Below are positions 8,491 to 15,126 of a DNA stretch of 32,400 nt, piece by piece (within the stretch, counting starts at the first letter, position 1; every line of letters begins with the position of its first letter). This stretch comes from an uncultured bacterium. Lineage in GTDB: Bacteria > Verrucomicrobiota > Kiritimatiellia > CAIKKV01 > CAIJXV01. A model generated the notes under the pieces. The model saw only the letters and a program-made list of their open reading frames with translations. It was not told the origin of the DNA and ran no database searches. Location: positions 1-32,400 of the forward strand of contig CAIJXV010000109.1 of NCBI GenBank assembly GCA_903824675.1, given 5' to 3'. A program made the position numbers and the translations under genes.

Positions 8491-9081
8491 ATGAAAGCAA
8501 TCAGCGGTTGGGCATGGGTTCTGGCTTTGGGATTGGGGTTGGCAACCGTTTCAGCGGAAACTGAAAGCTTTAAGTTTGTTAAAATCAGCGATTATAGCGG
8601 GGAACCGGAGTATAAGGTTGTTTCCACGGCAGAATTCAAAGATTTGAATGATACCATCCGGGTGGAAACCCGATGCTTGGACAAAGCGTTGATCCAAGCC
8701 AAGGACGAATGGCAAAAGCGCGAAAAAAAGGCCATGCCGCTGGGGACGCCCAAGCCTCGCAAAGTGGATGTCCTTTTTTCCTCCTCGAATCAGGAAACGG
8801 CACAGAAGGAGCTTGATAAGTTTTTGGAGAAGAAAGAAAAACGTGAAGATTCCAAGAGCTCGCGGGAAGCCGAAAAATCCAAGAACGCCAAGATGACCGA
8901 AAAGCAGAAGGACGATCAGGAAAAGCGTGCGGATCGCAAGGCTAACCAGGATGCGGCGATGGACCTTTTTAAAACCAAGCTCGAATCCGTGGTGGCGGCT
9001 GAGAAAGAGAAATTGGCCGCGAAGGCGGCGGGCGCTCCTGCTGCGGCGGGCGGCGAAAAACCCGCTGCCGGGGGACAGTAA
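8491..9081 (+). CDS. Secreted, highly charged hypothetical protein
   Basis: 196 residues from the ATG at 8491, chosen because AAGGAGG lies at 8477-8483. A GTG- or ATG-like start nine codons earlier has none. The first roughly 22 residues form a signal peptide (MKAISGWAWVLALGLGL, cleavage after VSA). Residues 100-170 are a Lys/Glu-rich helix, probably a coiled coil (EKKEKREDSKSSREAEKSKN). The C-terminus is an Ala/Gly/Pro tail. There are no catalytic motifs. It probably resides in the periplasm. The dGTPase gene follows after five bases, so the two are co-transcribed, but no functional link is evident. Confidence 0.72.
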   Translation: MKAISGWAWVLALGLGLATVSAETESFKFVKISDYSGEPEYKVVSTAEFKDLNDTIRVETRCLDKALIQAKDEWQKREKKAMPLGTPKPRKVDVLFSSSNQETAQKELDKFLEKKEKREDSKSSREAEKSKNAKMTEKQKDDQEKRADRKANQDAAMDLFKTKLESVVAAEKEKLAAKAAGAPAAAGGEKPAAGGQ

Positions 9082-9086
9082 AGGTT

Positions 9087-10256
9087 ATGGCGAAAAGCCT
9101 GTGTGAATTGGCCCAGGAACGGGAACTCAAGACGGTTGATCATCCTTTCGCTCTCCATAGCGTTGAAAGTGTGGGGCGCCTGAGGGATGAGCCGGAAGAT
9201 CCGATCCGACTTTGTTTTCAGCGGGATGCCCACCGGATTCTGCATTGCACCGCTTTTCGCCGGTTACGCTACAAGACTCAGGTCTTTTTTTCTCCGGAAA
9301 ACGATCATGTTTCCACCCGGGTCGATCATTCGCTGTATGCCGCATCCATTGCCCAGACGATTGCCCGTGCACTGGGACTGAATGCCGATCTGGCGTATGC
9401 CATCGCCTTGGGGCACGATTTGGGGCATGGTCCTTTCGGGCATGCGGGCGAGACGGTACTCGACAAACTCTGCCGGGAAAACGATTCCGGGCATTCGTTT
9501 CATCATGAAATTCACAGTTTGCGGGTGGTGGATCGCCTCGCTTTCAGGCCGTCGACCAGCGACCAGGGATTGAATTTGACCTACGAAGTGCGGGATGGAA
9601 TTGCCTGTCATTGCGGGGAACGGAAAGAACAGTTCATCACCCCGAGGCGCAAGCCGGGACGACCCTTGGAAAAGGTTACCACTCGCGGACAGTTACCCTA
9701 TACCCTGGAAGGGTGTGTTGTTCGCCTGGTGGACCGGATAGCCTATGTCGGACGGGATTACGAGGATGCGCTATCGGTCTGGGGCCGACTGCCCCCGATC
9801 CCGTCGCCGATTGTCGCCGTGTTGGGCCGGGATAATCGGACCATCATTAACACCTTGGTGACCGACATCATTCAGACCAATCTGACGACACCGGACCGAG
9901 TTGGTTTTTCGGACCGGGTTTTCGAAGCGCTCAGTCTCCTGTACGACTATAATTGCAAACACATCTATTTTCATCCCCGCCTGACGGATTATGCCCGGTT
10001 AACGGAGCGGATGTTGCGTGAAATCTTCGATTTCGGACGGCGTGAGCTCTCTTCCAAAAAACAGAAGGATTGGGGCGTTGTACGGGACACGGATCCGGCG
10101 CCCGTCCGGGAATTGCACCACTTTATCAGCAAGAATTATCCCCGGGGCGATTTGCCCTCATTGACCCAGATATTAATTGATCTGATTTCGTTGATGACCG
10201 ACCGTTATGCGCGCAATTTCTTTGAAGAACTGGTGTTGCCCAAAGCCGTGGGCTGA
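9087..10256 (+). CDS. dgt: dGTPase-like HD-domain triphosphohydrolase
   Basis: 389 residues of the Dgt family, which converts dNTPs (best known dGTP) to nucleoside and triphosphate. The substrate loop FQRDAHRILHCTAFRRLRYKTQVF is at 45-67. The HD metal ligands are His81 (RVDHSLYAA), His110-Asp111 in LGHDLGHGPFGHAGE, and a later Asp in VVRLVDRIAYVGRDYEDA. Length is normal for the family. Spacing from the AAAGG site to the ATG is short (two bases), so expression may rely on coupling to the upstream gene. Its last 52 bases overlap the 3' end of the opposing queF gene. Confidence 0.9.
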   Translation: MAKSLCELAQERELKTVDHPFALHSVESVGRLRDEPEDPIRLCFQRDAHRILHCTAFRRLRYKTQVFFSPENDHVSTRVDHSLYAASIAQTIARALGLNADLAYAIALGHDLGHGPFGHAGETVLDKLCRENDSGHSFHHEIHSLRVVDRLAFRPSTSDQGLNLTYEVRDGIACHCGERKEQFITPRRKPGRPLEKVTTRGQLPYTLEGCVVRLVDRIAYVGRDYEDALSVWGRLPPIPSPIVAVLGRDNRTIINTLVTDIIQTNLTTPDRVGFSDRVFEALSLLYDYNCKHIYFHPRLTDYARLTERMLREIFDFGRRELSSKKQKDWGVVRDTDPAPVRELHHFISKNYPRGDLPSLTQILIDLISLMTDRYARNFFEELVLPKAVG

Positions 10257-10669
10257 TCCGGATATTCGGCGGTCACATTCAAGGCGATTCCTCCCCGCGG
10301 ATTGAAATGCCCTATCACTTTTAAGTAACGCGGGGTGAGCAATTTAACCAGGTCCTCGAGGATCCGATTGACCACTTCCTCATGGAAGGCGGGATGGTTG
10401 CGGAAAGAAAACAGATAGAGCTTCAAGGCCTTGCTTTCCAGGCAGAGTTTCGCTGGAATATATTCAATGGTCAGGGTGCCGAAATCGGGTTGGCCGGTGA
10501 TGGGGCAGAGGGAGGTGAATTCGGGGCAATCGAACCGGATCTGGTAAGGTCGCTTGGGGAATGCATTATGGAAGGCTTCGAGGCAGGCGCGGTCGGGAGA
10601 ATCGGGATAGACCGTGGGGCTCCGGTGAAGCAGGGTTAATTCGGGGTGGGGATTTGATTGTTTGGCCAT
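10205..10669 (-). CDS. queF: NADPH-dependent 7-cyano-7-deazaguanine reductase
   Basis: 154 residues, the short (type I) form of QueF that reduces preQ0 to preQ1 in queuosine tRNA modification. The nucleophile is Cys55 in SLCPITGQPDF and the general acid is Asp62. ESKALKLYLFSFRNH (78-92) is the QueF NADPH signature, followed by the FHEE motif. The ATG has an AGGAG site. No other queuosine genes are present. The C-terminal 17 codons are antisense to dgt. No preQ1 riboswitch could be recognised in the leader. Confidence 0.93.
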   Translation of the reverse strand: MAKQSNPHPELTLLHRSPTVYPDSPDRACLEAFHNAFPKRPYQIRFDCPEFTSLCPITGQPDFGTLTIEYIPAKLCLESKALKLYLFSFRNHPAFHEEVVNRILEDLVKLLTPRYLKVIGHFNPRGGIALNVTAEYPDQPTALGNTSSSKKLRA

Positions 10670-10771
10670 GACGAACTCCTAAAGGTGTCGAACGAGGGCA
10701 TCATATTTCAAAGGCAGAGGCGACCCAAGCAAAAATTTATGATTTCCGAGGCGCTGGGCCCGGATTTAATG

Positions 10772-10800
10772 TTGACAATATGCACATACTTGCATATAGT
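10772..10800 (+). promoter_or_regulatory. arsR promoter with embedded operator
   Basis: TTGACA (10772-10777) and TATAGT (10795-10800) are spaced by 17 bases, nearly ideal for sigma-70. A perfect inverted repeat, ATATGCA (10778-10784) and TGCATAT (10791-10797) with a six-base centre, fills the spacer and enters the -10. A bound ArsR dimer there would block RNA polymerase. Transcription should begin about 10807. Confidence 0.82.
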
Positions 10801-10806
10801 GCGGGC

Positions 10807-11124
10807 ATGAATTATCAACAAGCCAAGGTTCGGGCGGATATTCTCAAGGCACTCGCGCATCCGGTGCGAATTCTGATTGTCAATGCCCTGTCGGGTGGCG
10901 ACCGGTGTGTTTGTGAACTTGCGCCGTTGGTTGATATCGATCAATCCGGCCTTTCACGACATCTCGCCATTTTGAAACGGGTGGGGGTAGTGACCGAACG
11001 GCGCGACGGCAATAAAGTCATTCACCATCTGCAAACCCCCTGTATTCTGCGCGCTTTCGAATGTGCGGTGGAAGTGCTTCGCTCCGATATCGAACGTAAA
11101 AATTTGCATCTTAAAGCTATTTGA
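10807..11124 (+). CDS. ArsR/SmtB-family metalloregulator
   Basis: 105 residues of winged-helix repressor that leaves DNA on binding metal(loid). The CVCEL motif with Cys34 and Cys36 is the alpha-3 As(III)/metal site of ArsR proteins. The recognition helix is QSGLSRHLAILKRVGVVTERRDGNKV. A longer reading from 10780 would run through the promoter and operator, so the ATG at 10807 was chosen. It falls where transcription should start and has no ribosome site, implying leaderless translation. It heads a long operon of thiol-redox and transport genes. Whether it senses As(III), Sb, Cd or Zn cannot be told. Confidence 0.85.
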   Translation: MNYQQAKVRADILKALAHPVRILIVNALSGGDRCVCELAPLVDIDQSGLSRHLAILKRVGVVTERRDGNKVIHHLQTPCILRAFECAVEVLRSDIERKNLHLKAI

Positions 11125-11150
11125 GATGAACGAATCGAAGGGATTGAAGG

Positions 11151-12182
11151 TTGAACTTGAATTCACTTGATTGGCGTAAATATCTTTTGGGGGTAGGGGC
11201 GGGGCTCGTTATTTGGTGGCTGATCTATCGCAGTCTAGCGCCGGTTGCGGTGTGGTTTACGTATTCCCTTCTCGGGTTGAAGTCTGGCTCGCATCTGGCT
11301 GCTGCTGTTGAGTTCCTCGTCTTTGAATCACCCAAGGTGCTGATGCTTCTCACCTTGGTGGTATTTGTCGTGGGCATCATTCGGTCGTTTTTTACGCCGG
11401 ACCGAACGCGCCGCTTTTTGGCCGGCAAGCGTGAATCGGGGGGGGCTGTCCTGGCGGCGCTGCTGGGTATCGTTACGCCCTTTTGTTCCTGCTCGGCGGT
11501 GCCATTGTTCATTGGCTTTGTCACGGCGGGTGTGCCTCTCGGCGTGACGTTTTCGTTCTTGGTTTCATCTCCGATGGTTAATGAAGTGGCGCTGGTGCTG
11601 TTGTTCGGGTTGTTCGGATGGAAGGTTGCGGCGATTTATCTGGGAGCGGGATTAACCACCGCCATCGTGACCGGTTGGGTCATCGGCCGACTACGACTGG
11701 AAAAATACGTCGAAGACTGGGTTTACGAAACGAAAGCCGGAGACACCGTGTCGGAAGCAGAACCAGACGGGCCCGCGCGTATCCATCTGGGCCTAGACGC
11801 TGTACAGGACATTGTGGGACGGGTGTGGATCTACGTATTGATCGGCATTGGAGTCGGTGCGGGAATCCACGGTTACGTGCCGGAGAATTTTATGGCCTCC
11901 ATTATGGGAAAGGGCGTTTGGTGGTCGGTCCCGGTGGCGGTTCTTCTTGGCGTTCCGATGTATTCCAATGCGGCCGGCATCATTCCCGTCGTGCAGGCAC
12001 TACTCGGCAAAGGGGCGGCTTTAGGGACGGTGCTGGCGTTCATGATGGCCGTGATTGCACTTTCGCTGCCCGAGGCCATCATTCTGCGGAAAGTTCTTAA
12101 GCCCCGGTTGCTCGCTGTGTTTTTCGGCGTGGTTTCCCTTGGAATTATGGCGGTGGGATTTTTGTTTAACGCGATCATGTGA
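11151..12182 (+). CDS. ArsP/DUF318-family permease
   Basis: 343 residues, eight or so membrane segments. The family signature TPFCSCSAVPLFIGFVTAGVP is in the first half, with the paired repeat VPMYSNAAGIIPVVQALLGKG in the second, typical of the ArsP-type permease group. Members export trivalent organoarsenicals or copper/zinc. The CSC pair could bind thiophilic metal. A hydrophilic loop of about 35 residues (KYVEDWVYETKAGDTVSEAEPDG) links the halves. The start is a TTG at 11151 preceded by GAAGGGA. Controlled by the ArsR gene 26 bases upstream. The role is metal(loid) efflux, with the substrate uncertain. Confidence 0.82.
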   Translation: MNLNSLDWRKYLLGVGAGLVIWWLIYRSLAPVAVWFTYSLLGLKSGSHLAAAVEFLVFESPKVLMLLTLVVFVVGIIRSFFTPDRTRRFLAGKRESGGAVLAALLGIVTPFCSCSAVPLFIGFVTAGVPLGVTFSFLVSSPMVNEVALVLLFGLFGWKVAAIYLGAGLTTAIVTGWVIGRLRLEKYVEDWVYETKAGDTVSEAEPDGPARIHLGLDAVQDIVGRVWIYVLIGIGVGAGIHGYVPENFMASIMGKGVWWSVPVAVLLGVPMYSNAAGIIPVVQALLGKGAALGTVLAFMMAVIALSLPEAIILRKVLKPRLLAVFFGVVSLGIMAVGFLFNAIM

Positions 12183-12198
12183 GTCAGAGGAGCGAACG

Positions 12199-12435
12199 AT
12201 GAAAAAGATTCAAATCCTGGGAATCGGCTGTTCCAAATGCAAGACGCTGATGGCGAATGCTGAAGCAGCGGTCAAGTCTTTGGGCATCGCGGCGACGGTC
12301 GAGAAGGTGGAAACGATCCAGGATATCATGAAGTTCGGCGTAATGACGACCCCCGCGCTGGTGGTGGATGGGCAGGTGAAGAGCGCCGGGAAGGTGCTCA
12401 GCGCGGAGGAGATTGGGAGGCTGTTGGGAAATTGA
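12199..12435 (+). CDS. Small thioredoxin-fold redox disulfide protein
   Basis: 78 residues of the redox-active disulfide protein 2 group, a glutaredoxin-size thioredoxin fold. The active pair is Cys11-Ser-Lys-Cys14, and TTPAL (about 51-55) carries the cis-proline. The ATG has an AGAGGAG site. It is cytosolic and, by location, probably keeps the permease or regulator partners reduced, or carries the metal. The last codon and the TGA stop lie in the left arm of the inverted repeat bounding the next gene. Confidence 0.85.
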   Translation: MKKIQILGIGCSKCKTLMANAEAAVKSLGIAATVEKVETIQDIMKFGVMTTPALVVDGQVKSAGKVLSAEEIGRLLGN

Positions 12436-12449
12436 AACTGGAAACTTGA
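12431..12449 (+). repeat. Left inverted-repeat arm
   Basis: 19 bp, perfect complement of 12837-12855. It contains the stop codon of the small redox protein gene. Confidence 0.9.
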
Positions 12450-12471
12450 AACAAGGGAATAGGGGGAGTTC

Positions 12472-12876
12472 ATGAAGGAAGTTTTCGAGTTAGAGGTTTA
12501 TCGATTGGCGGAGGATCTCTCGGATATGATCTGGTATGCGTATGATCAGTGGACACCCAAAGCGCAGCATACCATGGGATATCAGATTCTGCGGTCTGCG
12601 GACAGCATTTCAGCCAATTTGGCTGAAGAATATGGTCGTTATTCGCCCGCTGATCGGAGAAAATTTTACTTATATGCAAGGGGTTCATTTGAGGAGACGA
12701 AGACGTGGCTTCGAAAAGCGATCCGTCGTTGTGTAATAACTCACGGCGATGTGCCGAAATACAAGGCGCTCGTCAATGAGTTAGGCCCAAAACTTAATGC
12801 TTACATCCGCTCAACCCGAGTCGATAGTGTCAAGGGTCAAGTTTCCAGTTTCAATAATCAAGCAGGAGGTAGGTGA
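12472..12876 (+). CDS. Four-helix-bundle protein (23S rRNA IVS / S23 family)
   Basis: 134 residues with the family pattern: FELEVYRLAEDLSDMIW, LRSADSISANLAEEYGRYS, a third helix at RRKFYLYARGSFEETKTWLRKA, and a C-terminal helix LVNELGPKLNAYI. The proteins form pentameric bundles that may bind nucleic acid; the function of free copies is not established. The ATG has a GGGGGAG site. The right inverted-repeat arm encodes part of its C-terminus (around SSFNN). Its TGA overlaps the next gene's ATG, so translation is coupled even though the gene looks like an insertion. Confidence 0.85.
   Translation: MKEVFELEVYRLAEDLSDMIWYAYDQWTPKAQHTMGYQILRSADSISANLAEEYGRYSPADRRKFYLYARGSFEETKTWLRKAIRRCVITHGDVPKYKALVNELGPKLNAYIRSTRVDSVKGQVSSFNNQAGGR
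12837..12855 (-). repeat. Right inverted-repeat arm
   Basis: 19 bp, perfect complement of 12431-12449, lying inside the 3' coding end of the four-helix-bundle gene. Confidence 0.9.
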
Positions 12877-13253
12877 TGAGCGAAAAATGTTCCTGTGGGT
12901 GTGAGGCGGGACCAAAATTGATTTTTGCTTGCTCGGGAGCGGCGGATGTGGGGGTGATTGCCGATCAGGCGGCGCGAAAGTTGACGAAAGACGGTGCGGG
13001 GAAGATGTTTTGCCTGGCGGGAATCGGCGGGCGGGTGGCGGGGATCATGGCAATGACCGAATCGGCTGCGAAAATTCTGGCGATAGACGGGTGTTCGTTG
13101 AACTGTGCGAAAAACAGCCTGGAACAGGCGGGATTTAAGCATTATGAGCACCTGCAGTTGGCCGATTTGGGCTTGGAGAAAGGTAAAACGCCGCTCACGC
13201 CCGAGGCGGTTGCGAAAGTGACGGTTGCGGGAGCGAAGAAATTGGTGGGGTAA
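12876..13253 (+). CDS. DGC-domain putative zinc-binding protein
   Basis: 125 residues from the ATG at 12876, with AGGAGG at 12864-12869. The frame can also start at a GTG one codon earlier. The DGC family is named for the motif in LAIDGCSLNCAKNSLEQAG, present here near the middle. Other cysteines lie at the N-terminus (KCSCGCE), in LIFACSGAADVG and in MFCLAGIGG. This conserved Cys set is believed to bind zinc. The function is unknown, but the family often sits with redox and metal-resistance genes, as here. Confidence 0.85.
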   Translation: MSEKCSCGCEAGPKLIFACSGAADVGVIADQAARKLTKDGAGKMFCLAGIGGRVAGIMAMTESAAKILAIDGCSLNCAKNSLEQAGFKHYEHLQLADLGLEKGKTPLTPEAVAKVTVAGAKKLVG

Positions 13254-13427
13254 GGGGAACCCCGGAGGATTGAACAAAACGGAACGGGGGAAGAGTTGAA
13301 TGAGGGGCTGAAAGCAGGCGTGAATAGAGATTGCTGGAAGCTGTGAATAGGTGGCGAGGAAGTTCGGAAACTTCCATTATTCCACGATTCCATCCTTCCA
13401 TGTTCGTCATAAAAGGATGAGGTCAAT
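13254..13427. other. Repeat-bearing spacer inside the redox operon
   Basis: 174 bases without a gene. It holds a perfect hairpin, GGAAGTT (13358-13364) and AACTTCC (13369-13375), and an ATTCC-rich stretch around 13371-13400. The style recalls the GGAAACTTGA repeats bounding 12431-12855 and may be a decayed relative. Confidence 0.5.
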
Positions 13428-13970
13428 ATGCCAGAGAATAGCGATCAGAAGAGTGAAGATTCCGCTTGCGGGTGCGGCGGCGGAACTTGTTGTGGCGGGT
13501 GGGGCAAGTGGATTTGGGTCGTTCTAATCATTGCGATTACGGGGGTACTGATTGCGAAGAACGCCGGAAAGAAGAAAGTCTCGGCGAATTCGCCAACGGG
13601 AGCCGGAACTTCTGCGGTTGTTGCGGCGACCGGGGCCCCTGTTGCCGCGCCGGAAGGTGCCATAAAGGGCCAGCCAATACCGCGAATGGTGGACCTGGGA
13701 GCAGGAAAGTGTATCCCGTGCAAGATGATGGCTCCGATTCTGGAGGATCTGAAGAAGACCTATGCCGGAAAGATGGATGTCCAGTTCCTCGACGTTTGGG
13801 AAAACCCGGATGCGGGGAAGAAGTTCGGAATTAACGTGATTCCGACTCAGATTTTCTATGACGCAGCCGGGAATGAACTGTTTCGGCACGAGGGCTTCTT
13901 AGGCAAGGAGGACATTCTGGCGAAGTGGAAGGAGTTGGGGGTTGAACTGACTGTCGGAAAGAAGGAGTAA
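13428..13970 (+). CDS. Membrane-anchored thioredoxin-like protein with Cys-rich N-terminus
   Basis: 180 residues. Residues 14-22 (CGCGGGTCC) form a cysteine cluster. One membrane helix spans about 28-44 (WIWVVLIIAITGVLIAK), then comes an Ala/Pro linker, then a thioredoxin domain with Cys95-Ile-Pro-Cys98, cis-Pro139 (VIPTQ) and normal length. The signal-anchor topology would place the thioredoxin outside the cytosol and the Cys cluster inside. With the CcdA-like gene next door it should receive electrons across the membrane. AAGGATGAGG precedes the ATG. The cluster resembles that in the small protein at 18511, hinting at common metal capture. Confidence 0.83.
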   Translation: MPENSDQKSEDSACGCGGGTCCGGWGKWIWVVLIIAITGVLIAKNAGKKKVSANSPTGAGTSAVVAATGAPVAAPEGAIKGQPIPRMVDLGAGKCIPCKMMAPILEDLKKTYAGKMDVQFLDVWENPDAGKKFGINVIPTQIFYDAAGNELFRHEGFLGKEDILAKWKELGVELTVGKKE

Positions 13971-14071
13971 GGAATGCTGGAATAGTGAAAGGCCGGAAGG
14001 CCAGTCGGGGAGTACTCAAACGATCTCCGGCTTCTCCCAACATTCCAGTATTTCACCCATTTCAAATCTCC
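13971..14071. other. Structured repeat spacer before the CcdA-like gene
   Basis: CTGGAAT (13977-13983) pairs with ATTCCAG (14042-14048) across the spacer. Inside is a compact hairpin GGCC-GGAA-GGCC (13991-14002) with a GNRA-type loop. No ribosome site precedes the downstream ATG, so this spacer may control its translation, or it may have displaced the original leader. Confidence 0.5.
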
Positions 14072-14770
14072 ATGGAACAGATATTCACAGCATTATCGCA
14101 CGCCATTGAGGGTTCGGCCGGCCTCGCGCTGACGGCCGCCTTTGCCTGGGGAGTGCTTAGCATACTCCTGAGCCCCTGCCACTTGGCGAGTATTCCGCTG
14201 ATTGTGGGGTTCATTGACCAGCAGGGCCGGATCCCGACGCGGCGGGCGTTCGCCATTTCCCTGCTCTTTGCCGTTGGCATTCTCATCACGATTGGAGTGA
14301 TTGGGGCGATCACGGCAGCGGCGGGACGAATGATGGGTGATGTGGGGCGCTGGGGGAACTATGCGGTTGCAGTCATCTTCTTCGTGGTCGGGCTCTATTT
14401 GCTGGATGTGATCCGCCTGCCGATGCCTGACGCGGCTCAGCCTGGCATGAAGCGCAAGGGGATGTTGGCGGCATTGATCCTGGGTTTGGTGTTCGGGATC
14501 GCACTCGGCCCCTGCACCTTTGCCTACATGGCGCCCATCTTAGCGGTTACATTCAAGCTGGCGGCAACGAATCTGCCGTATGGGATTCTCCTGCTCTTGT
14601 TTTACGGTTTTGGACACTGCGCGGTGATCGTGCTGGCAGGTACGTTCACGGAGGTGGTGCAGCATTATTTGGACTGGAATGAAAAGTCAAAAGGTGCCGT
14701 GATCCTTAAGAAAATCTGCGGGGGGCTGGTCCTCCTGGGCGGATTGTATTTGATTTACACGGCTCGGTAA
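14072..14770 (+). CDS. CcdA-like transmembrane electron carrier
   Basis: 232 residues, six membrane segments in two repeats. The two half-site cysteines are in LSPCHLASIPLIVG and LGPCTFAYMAPIL, the CcdA/DsbD-beta pattern that passes electrons from cytosolic thioredoxin to outer thiols. The ATG at 14072 was chosen because the protein aligns from there. A GTG at 13985 would add 29 unlikely residues and only a distant AAGGA supports it. An ArsG-type aryl-arsenical exporter, which belongs to the same fold family, is an alternative. The neighbouring thioredoxin favours the redox role. Confidence 0.85.
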   Translation: MEQIFTALSHAIEGSAGLALTAAFAWGVLSILLSPCHLASIPLIVGFIDQQGRIPTRRAFAISLLFAVGILITIGVIGAITAAAGRMMGDVGRWGNYAVAVIFFVVGLYLLDVIRLPMPDAAQPGMKRKGMLAALILGLVFGIALGPCTFAYMAPILAVTFKLAATNLPYGILLLLFYGFGHCAVIVLAGTFTEVVQHYLDWNEKSKGAVILKKICGGLVLLGGLYLIYTAR

Positions 14771-14783
14771 TGGGGGTGAAACA

Positions 14784-15119
14784 ATGAACGCACTGGTTGT
14801 GGTGGATGGTGGAATTTGCGGGTTTCAGACGCGGATTCATGCCGATAGCGACGATTTGCAGAATGTGACCTTCCGAATTGCCAGCGGGTGCGAAAAGGCG
14901 CGTGCGTTCGGCGAAGCGCTGGTAGCCCAGGGACCGGTGGATGGATATGCCGAGATTGGCGCGGGCTCTGACGGAGTCGTGCTGACGACGGCACGTGAAA
15001 ACTTGAAGGGCTGCTGCGCAGCGTGCGCCGTCTCGATTGGCACGTTCAAGGCCCTGCAGGTCGCGGCTGGCGTGGCTTTGCCGAAAGATGTCCACCTCGA
15101 AATCAGGCAAGAGGAATAG
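14784..15119 (+). CDS. Small cysteine-containing conserved protein
   Basis: 111 residues, no membrane segment. Cysteines recur at GICGF near the N-terminus, SGCEKARAFG, and GCCAACAVS, followed by a conserved-looking tail GTFKALQVAAGVALPKDVHL. From memory this resembles the DUF6951 type found in anaerobes, but that is not checked. The cluster of cysteines suits metal or Fe-S binding. GGGGGTG precedes the ATG. It lies 13 bases after the CcdA-like gene and seven before the methyltransferase, clearly in the same operon. Confidence 0.72.
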   Translation: MNALVVVDGGICGFQTRIHADSDDLQNVTFRIASGCEKARAFGEALVAQGPVDGYAEIGAGSDGVVLTTARENLKGCCAACAVSIGTFKALQVAAGVALPKDVHLEIRQEE

Positions 15120-15126
15120 GATATCA

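Larger units (their letters stand above)
12431..12855. mobile_element. Inverted-repeat-bounded unit carrying a four-helix-bundle gene
   Basis: Left arm 12431-12449 (ATTGAAACTGGAAACTTGA) and right arm 12837-12855 are perfect 19-bp inverted complements enclosing one gene, 425 bp in all. The unit interrupts an otherwise tight operon. Four-helix-bundle genes of this kind occur within 23S rRNA intervening sequences and as free copies. The repeat arms suggest a unit that folds or is mobilised as RNA or DNA. No target duplication beyond AA is visible, so mobility is an inference. Confidence 0.55.

Noticed and set aside
10670-10771. Possible preQ1 riboswitch ahead of queF
   Set aside because: The aptamer pattern (G-rich loop with an A-rich tail pairing into it) could not be found in the leader.
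12055-12435. 126-codon frame for the small redox protein from 12055
   Set aside because: Its first 48 codons lie inside the permease gene; the ATG at 12199 has the ribosome site.
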